Source: Osmia lignaria lignaria
Lineage: Eukaryota > Arthropoda > Insecta > Hymenoptera > Megachilidae
Assembly: GCF_051020975.1 (NCBI RefSeq)
Contig: NW_027478168.1
Coordinates: 806,001 to 870,000 of the forward strand
Direction of reading: 5' to 3'
DNA: 64,000 nt
The notes beneath the pieces were generated by a model, which was not told the DNA's origin, did no database searches, and saw only the letters and a program-made list of their open reading frames with translations. Position 1 is the first letter of the stretch. Each line of letters starts with the position of its first letter. The position numbers and the translations under genes are program-made. Below are positions 22,859 to 36,200 of the stretch, piece after piece.

Positions 22859-24699
22859 TCAAAAAATATCATCGAACATAAAAAGTAGGAAACTTAATTC
22901 TCTACAAAAAAGGTCTCTTAACATTTTGCCATAGCTCGGTTCGTTTCCGAGATATTTGCAGATTTATCTCAAGGGAAGTGGCCTGACGGACATATTTCGA
23001 GATATTTCTTCTTCTTGTTGTTCTTCTTCTGCACAGCTAAGCTGGAAGTGGCATTTGCAGCTCGCAATAGTGCAGAGATATCTCAAAGAAAGGGGCCACG
23101 GTGTTTCTGTATCTCTATTATGTTGGTGCGGCTTCGGAACTTTTAAATATCTTGATATATCTCGAGAACTACGCGTCTGATCAAAAAATATCATAGAACA
23201 TAAAAAGTAAGAAACATAATTCTCTACAAAAAAGGTCTCTTAACATTTTGCCATAGCTCGCTTCGTTTCCGAGATATTTGCAGATTTATCTCAAGGGAAG
23301 GGGCCTGACGGACATATTTCGAGATATTTCTTCTTCTTGTTGTTCTTCTTCTGCACAGCTAAGCTGGAAGTGGCATTTGCGGCTCGCACTAGTGCAGAGT
23401 TATCTCAACGAAAGGGGCCACGGTGTTTCTGTATCTCTATTATGTTGGTGCGGCTTCGGAACTTTTAAATATCTTGATATATCTCGAGAACTACGCGTCT
23501 GATCAAAAAATATCATAGAACATAAAAAGTAGGAAACTTAATTCTCTACAAAAACGGGCTCTTAACATTTTGCCGTAGCTCGCTTCGTTTCCGAGATATT
23601 TGCAGATATATCTCAAGGGAAGGGGCCTGACGGACATATTTCGAGATATTTCTTCTTCTTGTTGTTCTTCTTCTGCACAGCTAAGCTGGAAGTGGCATTT
23701 ACAGCTCGCAATAGTGCAGAGTTATCTCAAAGAAAGGGGCCACGGTGTTTCTGTATCTCTATTATGTTGGTGCGGCTTCGGAACTTTTAAATATCTTGAT
23801 ATATCTCGAGAACTACGCATCTGATCAAAAAATATCATCGAACATAAAAAGTAGGAAACTTAATTCTCTACAAAAAAGGTCTCTTAACATTTTGCCATAG
23901 CTCGCTTCGTTTCCGAGATATTTGCAGATTTATCTCAAGGGAAGTGGCCTGACGGACATATTTCGAGATATTTCTTCTTCTTGTTGTTCTTCTTCTGCAC
24001 AGCTAAGCTGGAAGTGGCATTTGCAGCTCGCAATAGTGCAGAGATATCTCAAAGAAAGGGGCCACGGTGTTTCTGTATCTCTATTATGTTGGTGCGGCTT
24101 CGGAACTTTTAAATATCTTGATATATCTCGAGAACTACGCGTCTGATCAAAAAATATCATAGAACATAAAAAGTAAGAAACATAATTCTCTACAAAAAAG
24201 GTCTCTTAACATTTTGCCATAGCTCGCTTCGTTTCCGAGATATTTGCATATTTATCTCAAGGGAAGGGGCCTGACGGACATATTTCGAGATATTTCTTCT
24301 TCTTGTTGTTCTTCTTCTGCACAGCTAAGCTGGAAGTGGCATTTGCGGCTCGCACTAGTGCAGAGTTATCTCAAAGAAATGGGCCACGGTGTTTCTGTAT
24401 CTCTATTATGTTGGTGCGGCTTCGGAACTTTTAAATATCTCGATATATCTCGAAAACTACGCTTCTGATCAAAAAATATCATAGAACCTAAATTGTAGGA
24501 AACATAATTCTCTACAAAAAAGGTCTCTTAACATTTTGCCATAGCTCGCTTCGTTTCCGAGATATTTGCAGATATATCTCAAGGGAAGGGGTCTGACGGA
24601 CATATTTCGAGATATTTCTTCTTCTTGTTGTTCTTCTTCTGCACAGCTAAGCTCGAAGTGGCATTTGCAGCTCGCAATAGTGCAGAGTTATCTCAAAGA
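22859..24699 (+). repeat. Satellite family B, second segment including one extra monomer
   Basis: Continues the family B order. The monomers at 23922 and 24244 are both present here, whereas upstream they are represented by the single hybrid at 20702. The monomer at 24244 has a unique GAAATGGGCC (T at 24380) and begins TTTGCATATTTATC. The segment ends inside the monomer at 24566, where the next 3220-bp family starts. Confidence 0.85.
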
Positions 24700-27600
24700 A
24701 AGAGGCCACGGTGTTTCTGTACCTCTATTATGTTGGTGCAGCTTCGGAACTTTTAAATATCTTGATATATCTCGAGAACTACGCATCTGATCAAAAAATA
24801 TCATAGAACATGAAAAGTAGGAAACTTAATTCTCTACCAAAAAGGTCTCTTAACATTTTGCCATAGCTCTCTTCGTTTCCGAGATATTTGCAGATTTATC
24901 TCAAGGGAAGGGGCCTGACGGACATATTTCGAGATATTTCTTCTTCTTGTTGTTCTTCTTCTGCACAGCTAAGCTGGAAGTGGCATTTGCGGCTCGCACT
25001 AGTGCAGAGTTATCTCAATGAAAGGGGCCACGGTGTTTCTGTATCTCTATTATGTTGGTGCGGCTTCGGAACTTTTAAATATCTTGATATATCTCGAGAA
25101 CTACGCATCTGATCAAAAAATATCATAGAACATGAAAAATAGGAAACTTAATTCTCTACAAAAAAGGTCTCTTAACATTTTGCCATAGCTCGCTTCGTTT
25201 CCGAGATATTTGCAGATTCAGCTCAAAGGAACTGGCCTGACGGACATATTTCGAGATATTTCTTCTTCTTGTTGTTCTTCTTCTGCACAGCTAAGCTGGA
25301 AGTGGCATTTGCAGCTCGCAATAGTGCAGAGTTATCTCAAAGAAAGGGGCCACGGTGTTTCTGTATCTCTATTATGTTGGTGCGGCTTCGGAACTTTTAA
25401 ATATCTTGATATATCTCGAGAACTACGCGTCTGATCAAAAAATGTCATAGAACATAAAAAGTAGGAAACTTAATTCTCTACAAAAACGGTCTCTTAACAT
25501 TTTGCCATAGCTCACTTCGTTTCCGAGATATTTGCAAATATATCTCAAGGGAAGGGGCCTGACGGACATATTTCGAGATATTTCTTCTTCTTGTTGTTCT
25601 TCTTCTGCACAGCTAAGCTGGAAGTGGCATTTGCGGCTCGCACTAGCGCACAGTTATCTCAGAGAAAGGGGCCACGGTGTTTCTGTATCTCTATTATGTT
25701 GGTGCGTCTTCGGAACTTTTAAATATCTCGATATATCTCGAAAACTACGCTTCTGATCAAAAAATATCATAGAACGTAAATTGTAGGAAACATTATTCTC
25801 TACAAAAAAGGTCTCTTAACATTTTGCCATAGCTCGCTTCGTTTCCGAGATATTTGCAGATTCATCTCAAGGGAAGGGGTCTGACGGACATATTTCGAGA
25901 TATTTCTTCTTCTTGTTGTTCTTCTTCTGCACAGCTAAGCTCGAAGTGGCATTTGCAGCTCGCAATAGTGCAGAGTTATCTCAAAGAAAGAGGCCACGGT
26001 GTTTCTGTACCTCTATTATGTTGGTGCAGCTTCGGAACTTTTAAATATCTTGATATATCTCGAGAACTACGCATCTGATCAAAAAATATCATCGAACATA
26101 AAAAGTAGGAAACTTAATTCTCTACAAAAAAGGTCTCTCAACATTTTGCCATAGCTCGCTTCGTTTCCGAGATATTTGCAGATTCATCTCAAAGGAACTG
26201 GCCTGACGGACATATTTCGAGATATTTCTTCTTCTTGTTGTTCTTCCTCTGCACAACTAAGCTGGAAGTGGCATTTGCAGCTCGCACTAGTGCAGAGTTA
26301 TCTCAAAGAAAGGGGCCACGGTGTTTCTGTATCTCTATTATGTTGGTGCGGCTTCGGAACTTTTAAATATCTGGATATATCTGGAAAACTACGCTTCTGA
26401 TCAAATAATATCATAGAACATAAATTGTATTAAACATAATTCTCTACAAAAAAGGTCTCTTAACATTTTGCCATAGCTCGCTTCGTTTCCGAGATATTTG
26501 CAGATATATCTCAAGGGAAGGGGCCTGACGGACATATTTCGAGATATTTCTTCTTCTTGTTGTTCTTCTTCTGCACAGCTAAGCTGGAAGTGGCATTTAC
26601 AGCTCGCAATAGTGCAGAGTTATCTCAAAGAAAGGGGCCACGGTGTTTCTGTATCTCTATTATGTTGGTGCGGCTTCGGAACTTTTAAATATCTTGATAT
26701 ATCTCGAGAACTACGCATCTGATCAAAAAATATCATAGAACATGAAAAGTAGGAAACTTAATTCTCTACAAAAAAGGTCTCTTAACATTTTGCCATAGCT
26801 CTCTTCGTTTCCGAGATATTTGCAGATTCATCTCAAGGGAAGGGGCCTGACGGACATATTTCGAGATATTTCTTCTTCTTGTTGTTCTTCTTCTGCACAG
26901 CTAAGCTGGAAGTGGCATTTGCGGCTCGCACTAGTGCAGAGTTATCTCAAAGAAAGGGGCCATGGTGTTTCTGTATCTCTATTATGTTGGTGCGGCTTCG
27001 GAACTTTTAAATATCTCGATATATCTCGAAAACTACGCTTCTGATCAAAAAATATCATAGAACCTAAATTGTAGGAAACATAATTCTCTACAAAAAAGGT
27101 CTCTTAACATTTTATCATAGCTCGCTTCGTTTCCGAGATATTTGCAGATATATCTCAAGGGAAGGGGCCTGACGGACATATTTCGAGATATTTCTTCTTC
27201 TTGTTGTTCTTCTTCTGCACAGCTAAGCTGGAAGTGGCATTTGCGGCTCGCACTAGTGCAGAGTTATCTCAAAGAAAGGGGCCATGGTGTTTCTGTATCT
27301 CTATTATGTTGGTGCGGCTTCGGAACTTTTAAATATCTCGATATATCTCGAAAACTACGCTTCTGATCAAAAAATATCATAGAACCTAAATTGTAGGAAA
27401 CATAATTCTCTACAAAAAAGGTCTCTTAACATTTTATCATAGCTCGCTTCGTTTCCGAGATATTTGCAGATATATCTCAAGGGAAGGGGCCTGACGGACA
27501 TATTTCGAGATATTTCTTCTTCTTGTTGTTCTTCTTCTGCACAGCTAAGCTGGAAGTGGCATTTGCAGCTCGCAATAGTGCAGAGTTATCTCAAAGAAAG

Positions 27601-27919
27601 GGGCCACGGTGTTTCTGTATCTCTATTATGTTGGTGCGGCTTCGGAACTTTTAAATATCTTGATATATCTCGAGAACTACGCATCTGATCAAAAAATATC
27701 ATAGAACATGAAAAGTAGGAAACTTAATTCTCTACCAAAAAGGTCTCTAAACATTTTGCCATAGCTCTCTTCGTTTCCGAGATATTTGCAGATTTATCTC
27801 AAGGGAAGGGGCCTGACGGACATATTTCGAGATATTTCTTCTTCTTGTTGTTCTTCTTCTGCACAGCTAAGCTGGAAGTGGCATTTGCGGCTCGCACTAG
27901 TGCAGAGTTATCTCAATGA
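24700..27919 (+). repeat. 10-monomer higher-order repeat family C (3220 bp), copy 1
   Basis: Monomers at 24888, 25210, 25532, 25854, 26176, 26498, 26820, 27142, 27464 and 27786 (front) recur at +3220. Markers are AATGTCATAG near 25441, the variant CTGGATATATCTGG near 26372, TGTATTAAACAT near 26428, GGCCATGGTG in the monomers at 26820 and 27142, and TTTTATCATAG near 27111 and 27432. The left border is set by the junction inside the monomer at 27786. Confidence 0.92.
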
Positions 27920-30900
27920 AAGAGGCCACGGTGTTTCTGTACCTCTATTATGTTGGTGCAGCTTCGGAACTTTTAAATATCTTGATATATCTCGAGAACT
28001 ACGCATCTGATCAAAAAATATCATAGAACATGAAAAGTAGGAAACTTAATTCTCTACCAAAAAGGTCTCTTAACATTTTGCCATAGCTCTCTTCGTTTCC
28101 GAGATATTTGCAGATTTATCTCAAGGGAAGGGGCCTGACGGACATATTTCGAGATATTTCTTCTTCTTGTTGTTCTTCTTCTGCACAGCTAAGCTGGAAG
28201 TGGCATTTGCGGCTCGCACTAGTGCAGAGTTATCTCAATGAAAGGGGCCACGGTGTTTCTGTATCTCTATTATGTTGGTGCGGCTTCGGAACTTTTAAAT
28301 ATCTTGATATATCTCGAGAACTACGCATCTGATCAAAAAATATCATAGAACATGAAAAATAGGAAACTTAATTCTCTACAAAAAAGGTCTCTTAACATTT
28401 TGCCATAGCTCGCTTCGTTTCCGAGATATTTGCAGATTCAGCTCAAAGGAACTGGCCTGACGGACATATTTCGAGATATTTCTTCTTCTTGTTGTTCTTC
28501 TTCTGCACAGCTAAGCTGGAAGTGGCATTTGCAGCTCGCAATAGTGCAGAGTTATCTCAAAGAAAGGGGCCACGGTGTTTCTGTATCTCTATTATGTTGG
28601 TGCGGCTTCGGAACTTTTAAATATCTTGATATATCTCGAGAACTACGCGTCTGATCAAAAAATGTCATAGAACATAAAAAGTAGGAAACTTAATTCTCTA
28701 CAAAAACGGTCTCTTAACATTTTGCCATAGCTCACTTCGTTTCCGAGATATTTGCAAATATATCTCAAGGGAAGGGGCCTGACGGACATATTTCGAGATA
28801 TTTCTTCTTCTTGTTGTTCTTCTTCTGCACAGCTAAGCTGGAAGTGGCATTTGCGGCTCGCACTAGCGCACAGTTATCTCAGAGAAAGGGGCCACGGTGT
28901 TTCTGTATCTCTATTATGTTGGTGCGTCTTCGGAACTTTTAAATATCTCGATATATCTCGAAAACTACGCTTCTGATCAAAAAATATCATAGAACGTAAA
29001 TTGTAGGAAACATTATTCTCTACAAAAAAGGTCTCTCAACATTTTGCCATAGCTCGCTTCGTTTCCGAGATATTTGCAGATTCATCTCAAGGGAAGGGGT
29101 CTGACGGACATATTTCGAGATATTTCTTCTTCTTGTTGTTCTTCTTCTGCACAGCTAAGCTCGAAGTGGCATTTGCAGCTCGCAATAGTGCAGAGTTATC
29201 TCAAAGAAAGAGGCCACGGTGTTTCTGTACCTCTATTATGTTGGTGCAGCTTCGGAACTTTTAAATATCTTGATATATCTCGAGAACTACGCATCTGATC
29301 AAAAAATATCATCGAACATAAAAAGTAGGAAACTTAATTCTCTACAAAAAAGGTCTCTCAACATTTTGCCATAGCTCGCTTCGTTTCCGAGATATTTGCA
29401 GATTCATCTCAAAGGAACTGGCCTGACGGACATATTTCGAGATATTTCTTCTTCTTGTTGTTCTTCCTCTGCACAACTAAGCTGGAAGTGGCATTTGCAG
29501 CTCGCACTAGTGCAGAGTTATCTCAAAGAAAGGGGCCACGGTGTTTCTGTATCTCTATTATGTTGGTGCGGCTTCGGAACTTTTAAATATCTGGATATAT
29601 CTGGAAAACTACGCTTCTGATCAAATAATATCATAGAACATAAATTGTATTAAACATAATTCTCTACAAAAAAGGTCTCTTAACATTTTGCCATAGCTCG
29701 CTTCGTTTCCGAGATATTTGCAGATATATCTCAAGGGAAGGGGCCTGACGGACATATTTCGAGATATTTCTTCTTCTTGTTGTTCTTCTTCTGCACAGCT
29801 AAGCTGGAAGTGGCATTTACAGCTCGCAATAGTGCAGAGTTATCTCAAAGAAAGGGGCCACGGTGTTTCTGTATCTCTATTATGTTGGTGCGGCTTCGGA
29901 ACTTTTAAATATCTTGATATATCTCGAGAACTACGCATCTGATCAAAAAATATCATAGAACATGAAAAGTAGGAAACTTAATTCTCTACAAAAAAGGTCT
30001 CTTAACATTTTGCCATAGCTCTCTTCGTTTCCGAGATATTTGCAGATTCATCTCAAGGGAAGGGGCCTGACGGACATATTTCGAGATATTTCTTCTTCTT
30101 GTTGTTCTTCTTCTGCACAGCTAAGCTGGAAGTGGCATTTGCGGCTCGCACTAGTGCAGAGTTATCTCAAAGAAAGGGGCCATGGTGTTTCTGTATCTCT
30201 ATTATGTTGGTGCGGCTTCGGAACTTTTAAATATCTCGATATATCTCGAAAACTACGCTTCTGATCAAAAAATATCATAGAACCTAAATTGTAGGAAACA
30301 TAATTCTCTACAAAAAAGGTCTCTTAACATTTTATCATAGCTCGCTTCGTTTCCGAGATATTTGCAGATATATCTCAAGGGAAGGGGCCTGACGGACATA
30401 TTTCGAGATATTTCTTCTTCTTGTTGTTCTTCTTCTGCACAGCTAAGCTGGAAGTGGCATTTGCGGCTCGCACTAGTGCAGAGTTATCTCAAAGAAAGGG
30501 GCCATGGTGTTTCTGTATCTCTATTATGTTGGTGCGGCTTCGGAACTTTTAAATATCTCGATATATCTCGAAAACTACGCTTCTGATCAAAAAATATCAT
30601 AGAACCTAAATTGTAGGAAACATAATTCTCTACAAAAAAGGTCTCTTAACATTTTATCATAGCTCGCTTCGTTTCCGAGATATTTGCAGATATATCTCAA
30701 GGGAAGGGGCCTGACGGACATATTTCGAGATATTTCTTCTTCTTGTTGTTCTTCTTCTGCACAGCTAAGCTGGAAGTGGCATTTGCAGCTCGCAATAGTG
30801 CAGAGTTATCTCAAAGAAAGGGGCCACGGTGTTTCTGTATCTCTATTATGTTGGTGCGGCTTCGGAACTTTTAAATATCTTGATATATCTCGAGAACTAC

Positions 30901-31139
30901 GCATCTGATCAAAAAATATCATAGAACATGAAAAGTAGGAAACTTAATTCTCTACCAAAAAGGTCTCTAAACATTTTGCCATAGCTCTCTTCGTTTCCGA
31001 GATATTTGCAGATTTATCTCAAGGGAAGGGGCCTGACGGACATATTTCGAGATATTTCTTCTTCTTGTTGTTCTTCTTCTGCACAGCTAAGCTGGAAGTG
31101 GCATTTGCGGCTCGCACTAGTGCAGAGTTATCTCAATGA
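27920..31139 (+). repeat. 10-monomer higher-order repeat family C (3220 bp), copy 2
   Basis: Same ordered markers as copy 1, shifted by 3220 (AATGTCATAG near 28661, CTGGATATATCTGG near 29592, GGCCATGGTG in 30040 and 30362, TTTTATCATAG near 30331 and 30652). One visible difference is GGTCTCTCAAC near 29032 where copy 1 has GGTCTCTTAAC. Confidence 0.92.
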
Positions 31140-33205
31140 AAGAGGCCACGGTGTTTCTGTACCTCTATTATGTTGGTGCAGCTTCGGAACTTTTAAATAT
31201 CTTGATATATCTCGAGAACTACGCATCTGATCAAAAAATATCATAGAACATGAAAAGTAGGAAACTTAATTCTCTACCAAAAAGGTCTCTTAACATTTTG
31301 CCATAGCTCTCTTCGTTTCCGAGATATTTGCAGATTTATCTCAAGGGAAGGGGCCTGACGGACATATTTCGAGATATTTCTTCTTCTTGTTGTTCTTCTT
31401 CTGCACAGCTAAGCTGGAAGTGGCATTTGCGGCTCGCACTAGTGCAGAGTTATCTCAATGAAAGGGGCCACGGTGTTTCTGTATCTCTATTATGTTGGTG
31501 CGGCTTCGGAACTTTTAAATATCTTGATATATCTCGAGAACTACGCATCTGATCAAAAAATATCATAGAACATGAAAAGTAGGAAACTTAATTCTCTACA
31601 AAAAAGGTCTCCTAACATTTTGCCATAGCTCGCTTCGTTTCCGAGATATTTGCAGATTCAGCTCAAAGGAACTGGCCTGACGGACATATTTCGAGATATT
31701 TCTTCTTCTTGTTGTTCTTCTTCTGCACAGCTAAGCTGGAAGTGGCATTTGCAGCTCGCAATAGTGCAGAGTTATCTCAAAGAAAGGGGCCACGGTGTTT
31801 CTGTATCTCTATTATGTTGGTGCGGCTTCGGAACTTTTAAATATCTTGATATATCTCGAGAACTACGCGTCTGATCAAAAAATGTCATAGAACATAAAAA
31901 GTAGGAAACTTAATTCTCTACAAAAACGGTCTCTTAACATTTTGCCATAGCTCACTTCGTTTCCGAGATATTTGCAAATATATCTCAAGGGAAGGGGCCT
32001 GACGGACATATTTCGAGATATTTCTTCTTCTTGTTGTTCTTCTTCTGCACAGCTAAGCTGGAAGTGGCATTTGCGGCTCGCACTAGCGCACAGTTATCTC
32101 AGAGAAAGGGGCCACGGTGTTTCTGTATCTCTATTATGTTGGTGCGTCTTCGGAACTTTTAAATATCTCGATATATCTCGAAAACTACGCTTCTGATCAA
32201 AAAATATCATAGAACGTAAATTGTAGGAAACATTATTCTCTACAAAAAAGGTCTCTTAACATTTTGCCATAGCTCGCTTCGTTTCCGAGATATTTGCAGA
32301 TTCATCTCAAGGGAAGGGGTCTGACGGACATATTTCGAGATATTTCTTCTTCTTGTTGTTCTTCTTCTGCACAGCTAAGCTCGAAGTGGCATTTGCAGCT
32401 CGCAATAGTGCAGAGTTATCTCAAAGAAAGAGGCCACGGTGTTTCTGTACCTCTATTATGTTGGTGCAGCTTCGGAACTTTTAAATATCTTGATATATCT
32501 CGAGAACTACGCATCTGATCAAAAAATATCATCGAACATAAAAAGTAGGAAACTTAATTCTCTACAAAAAAGGTCTCTCAACATTTTGCCATAGCTCGCT
32601 TCGTTTCCGAGATATTTGCAGATTCATCTCAAAGGAACTGGCCTGACGGACATATTTCGAGATATTTCTTCTTCTTGTTGTTCTTCCTCTGCACAACTAA
32701 GCTGGAAGTGGCATTTGCAGCTCGCACTAGTGCAGAGTTATCTCAAAGAAAGGGGCCACGGTGTTTCTGTATCTCTATTATGTTGGTGCGGCTTCGGAAC
32801 TTTTAAATATCTGGATATATCTGGAAAACTACGCTTCTGATCAAATAATATCATAGAACATAAATTGTATTAAACATAATTCTCTACAAAAAAGGTCTCT
32901 TAACATTTTGCCATAGCTCGCTTCGTTTCCGAGATATTTGCAGATATATCTCAAGGGAAGGGGCCTGACGGACATATTTCGAGATATTTCTTCTTCTTGT
33001 TGTTCTTCTTCTGCACAGCTAAGCTGGAAGTGGCATTTACAGCTCGCAATAGTGCAGAGTTATCTCAAAGAAAGGGGCCACGGTGTTTCTGTATCTCTAT
33101 TATGTTGGTGCGGCTTCGGAACTTTTAAATATCTTGATATATCTCGAGAACTACGCATCTGATCAAAAAATATCATAGAACATGAAAAGTAGGAAACTTA
33201 ATTCT
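31140..33205 (+). repeat. Family C higher-order repeat, truncated third copy
   Basis: Monomers at 31328, 31650, 31972, 32294, 32616 and 32938 follow the family C order. The next spacer then carries CTACCAAAAAGG and TCTAAAC (33206-33234), which belong before the monomer at 31006, not after 29718. Three monomer types (those at 30040, 30362 and 30684) are therefore skipped. The copy ends by recombination between 33040 and 33210. Confidence 0.88.
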
Positions 33206-36200
33206 CTACCAAAAAGGTCTCTAAACATTTTGCCATAGCTCTCTTCGTTTCCGAGATATTTGCAGATTTATCTCAAGGGAAGGGGCCTGACGGACATATT
33301 TCGAGATATTTCTTCTTCTTGTTGTTCTTCTTCTGCACAGCTAAGCTGGAAGTGGCATTTGCGGCTCGCACTAGTGCAGAGTTATCGCAAAGAAAGGGGC
33401 CACGGTGTTTCTGTATCTCTATTATGTTGGTGCGGCTACGGAACTTTTAAATATCTTGATATATCTCGAGAACTACGCATCTGATCAAAAAATATCATAG
33501 AACATAAAAAGTAGGAAACCTAATTTTCTACAAAAAAGGTCTCTGAACATTTTGCCGTAGCTCGCTTCGTTTCCGAGATATTTGCAGATTTATCTCAAGG
33601 GAAGGGGCCTGACGGACATATTTCGAGATATTTCTTCTTCTTGTTGTTCTTCTTCTGCACAGCTAAGCTGGAAGTGGCATTTGCGGCTCGCACTAGTGCA
33701 GAGTTATCTCAAAGAAAGGGGCCACGGTGTTTCTGTACCTCTATTATGTTGGTGCAGCTTCGGAGCTTTTAAATATCTTGATATATCTCGAGAACTACGC
33801 ATCTGATCAAAAAATATCATAGAACATAAAAAGTAGGAAACCTAATTCTCTACAAAAAAGGTCTCTTAACGTTTTGCAATAGCTCGCTTCGTTTCCGAGA
33901 TATTTGCAGATTTATCTCAAGGGAGGGGTCCTGACGGACATATTTCGTGATATTTCTTCTTCTTGTTGTTCTTCTTCTGCACAGCTAAACTGGAAGTGGC
34001 ATTTCCAGCTCGCAATAGTGCAGAGTTATCCCAAAGAAAGGGGCCACGCTGTTTCTGTATCTCTATTATGTTGGTGCGGCTTCGGAACTTTTAAATATCT
34101 CGATATATCTTGAAAACTACGCTTCTGATCAAAAAATATCATAGAACATAAATTGTAGGAAACAGAATTCTCTACAAAAAAGGTCTCTTAACATTTTGCC
34201 ATAGCTCGCTTCGTTTCCGAGATATTTGCAGATTTATCTCAAGGGAAGGGTCCTGATGGACATATTTCGAGATATTTCTTCCTCTTGTTGTTCTTCTTCT
34301 GCACAGCTAAACTGGAAGTGGCATTTCCAGCTCGCAATCGTGCAGAGTTATCTCAAAGAAAGGGGCCACGGTGTTTCTGTATATCTATTATGTTGGTGCG
34401 GCTTCGGAACTTTTAAATATCTTGATATATCTCGAGAACTACGCATCTGATCGAAAAATATCATAGAACATAAAAAGTAGGAAACTTAATTCTCTACAAA
34501 AAAGGTCTCTTAACATTTCGCCATAGCTCGCTTCGTTTCCGAGATATTTGCAGATTTATCTCAAGGGAAGGGGCCTGTCGGACATATTTCGAGATATTTC
34601 TTCTTCTTGTTGTTCTTCTTCTGCACAGCTAAGCTGGAAGTGGCATTAGCGGCTCGCACTAGTGCAGAGTTATCTCAAAGAAAGGGGCCACGGTGTTTCT
34701 GTATCTCTATTATGTTGGTGCGGCTTCGGAACTTTTAAATATCTCGATATATCGCGAAAACTACGCTTCTGATCAAAAAATATCATAGAACATAAATTGT
34801 AGGAAACATAATTCTCTACAAAAAACGTCTCTTAACATTTTGCCATAGCTCGCTTCGTTTCCGAGATATTTGCAGATTTATCTCAAGGGAAGGGGCCTGA
34901 CGGACATATTTCGAGATATTTCTTCTTCTTGTTGTTCTTCTTCTGCACAGCTAAGCTGGAAGTGGCATTTGCGGCTCGCACTAGTGCAGAGTTATCTCAA
35001 AGAAAGGGGCCACGGTGTTTCTGTATCCCTATTATGTTGGTGCGGCTTCGGAACTTTTAAATATCTCGATATATCTCGAAAACTACGCTTCTGATCAAAA
35101 AATATCATAGAACATAAATTGTAGGAAACATAATTCCCTACAAAAAACGTCTCTCAACATTTTGCCATAGCTCGCTTCGTTTCCGAGATATTTGCAGATT
35201 CAGCTCAAAGGAACTGGCCTGACGGACATATTTCGAGATATTTCTTCTTCTTGTTGTTCTTCTTCTGCACAGCTAAGCTGGAAGTGGCATTTGCAGCTCG
35301 CAATAGTGCAGAGTTATCGCAAAGAAAGGGGCCACGGTGTTTCTGTATCTCTATTATGTTGGTGCGGCTACGGAACTTTTAAATATCTTGATATATCTCG
35401 AGAACTACGCATCTGATCAAAAAATATCATAGAACATAAAAAGTAGGAAACCTAATTTTCTACAAAAAAGGTCTCTGAACATTTTGCCGTAGCTCGCTTC
35501 GTTTCCGAGATATTTGCAGATTTATCTCAAGGGAAGGGGCCTGACGGACATATTTCGAGATATTTCTTCTTCTTGTTGTTCTTCTTCTGCACAGCTAAGC
35601 TGGAAGTGGCATTTGCGGCTCGCACTAGTGCAGAGTTATCTCAAAGAAAGGGGCCACGGTGTTTCTGTACCTCTATTATGTTGGTGCAGCTTCGGAGCTT
35701 TTAAATATCTTGATATATCTCGAGAACTACGCATCTGATCAAAAAATATCATAGAACATAAAAAGTAGGAAACCTAATTCTCTACAAAAAAGGTCTCTTA
35801 ACGTTTTGCAATAGCTCGCTTCGTTTCCGAGATATTTGCAGATTTATCTCAAGGGAGGGGTCCTGACGGACATATTTCGTGATATTTCTTCTTCTTGTTG
35901 TTCTTCTTCTGCACAGCTAAACTGGAAGTGGCATTTCCAGCTCGCAATCGTGCAGAGTTATCTCAAAGAAAGGGGCCACGGTGTTTCTGTATCTCTATTA
36001 TGTTGGTGCGGCTTCGGAACTTTTAAATATCTTGATATATCTCGAGAACTACGCCTCTGATCGAAAAATATCATAGAACATAAAAAGTAGGAAACTTAAT
36101 TCTCTACAAAAAAGGTCTCTTAACATTTTGCCATAGCTCGCTTCGTTTCCGAGATATTTGCAGATGTATCTCAAGGGAAGGGGCCTGACGGACATATTTC

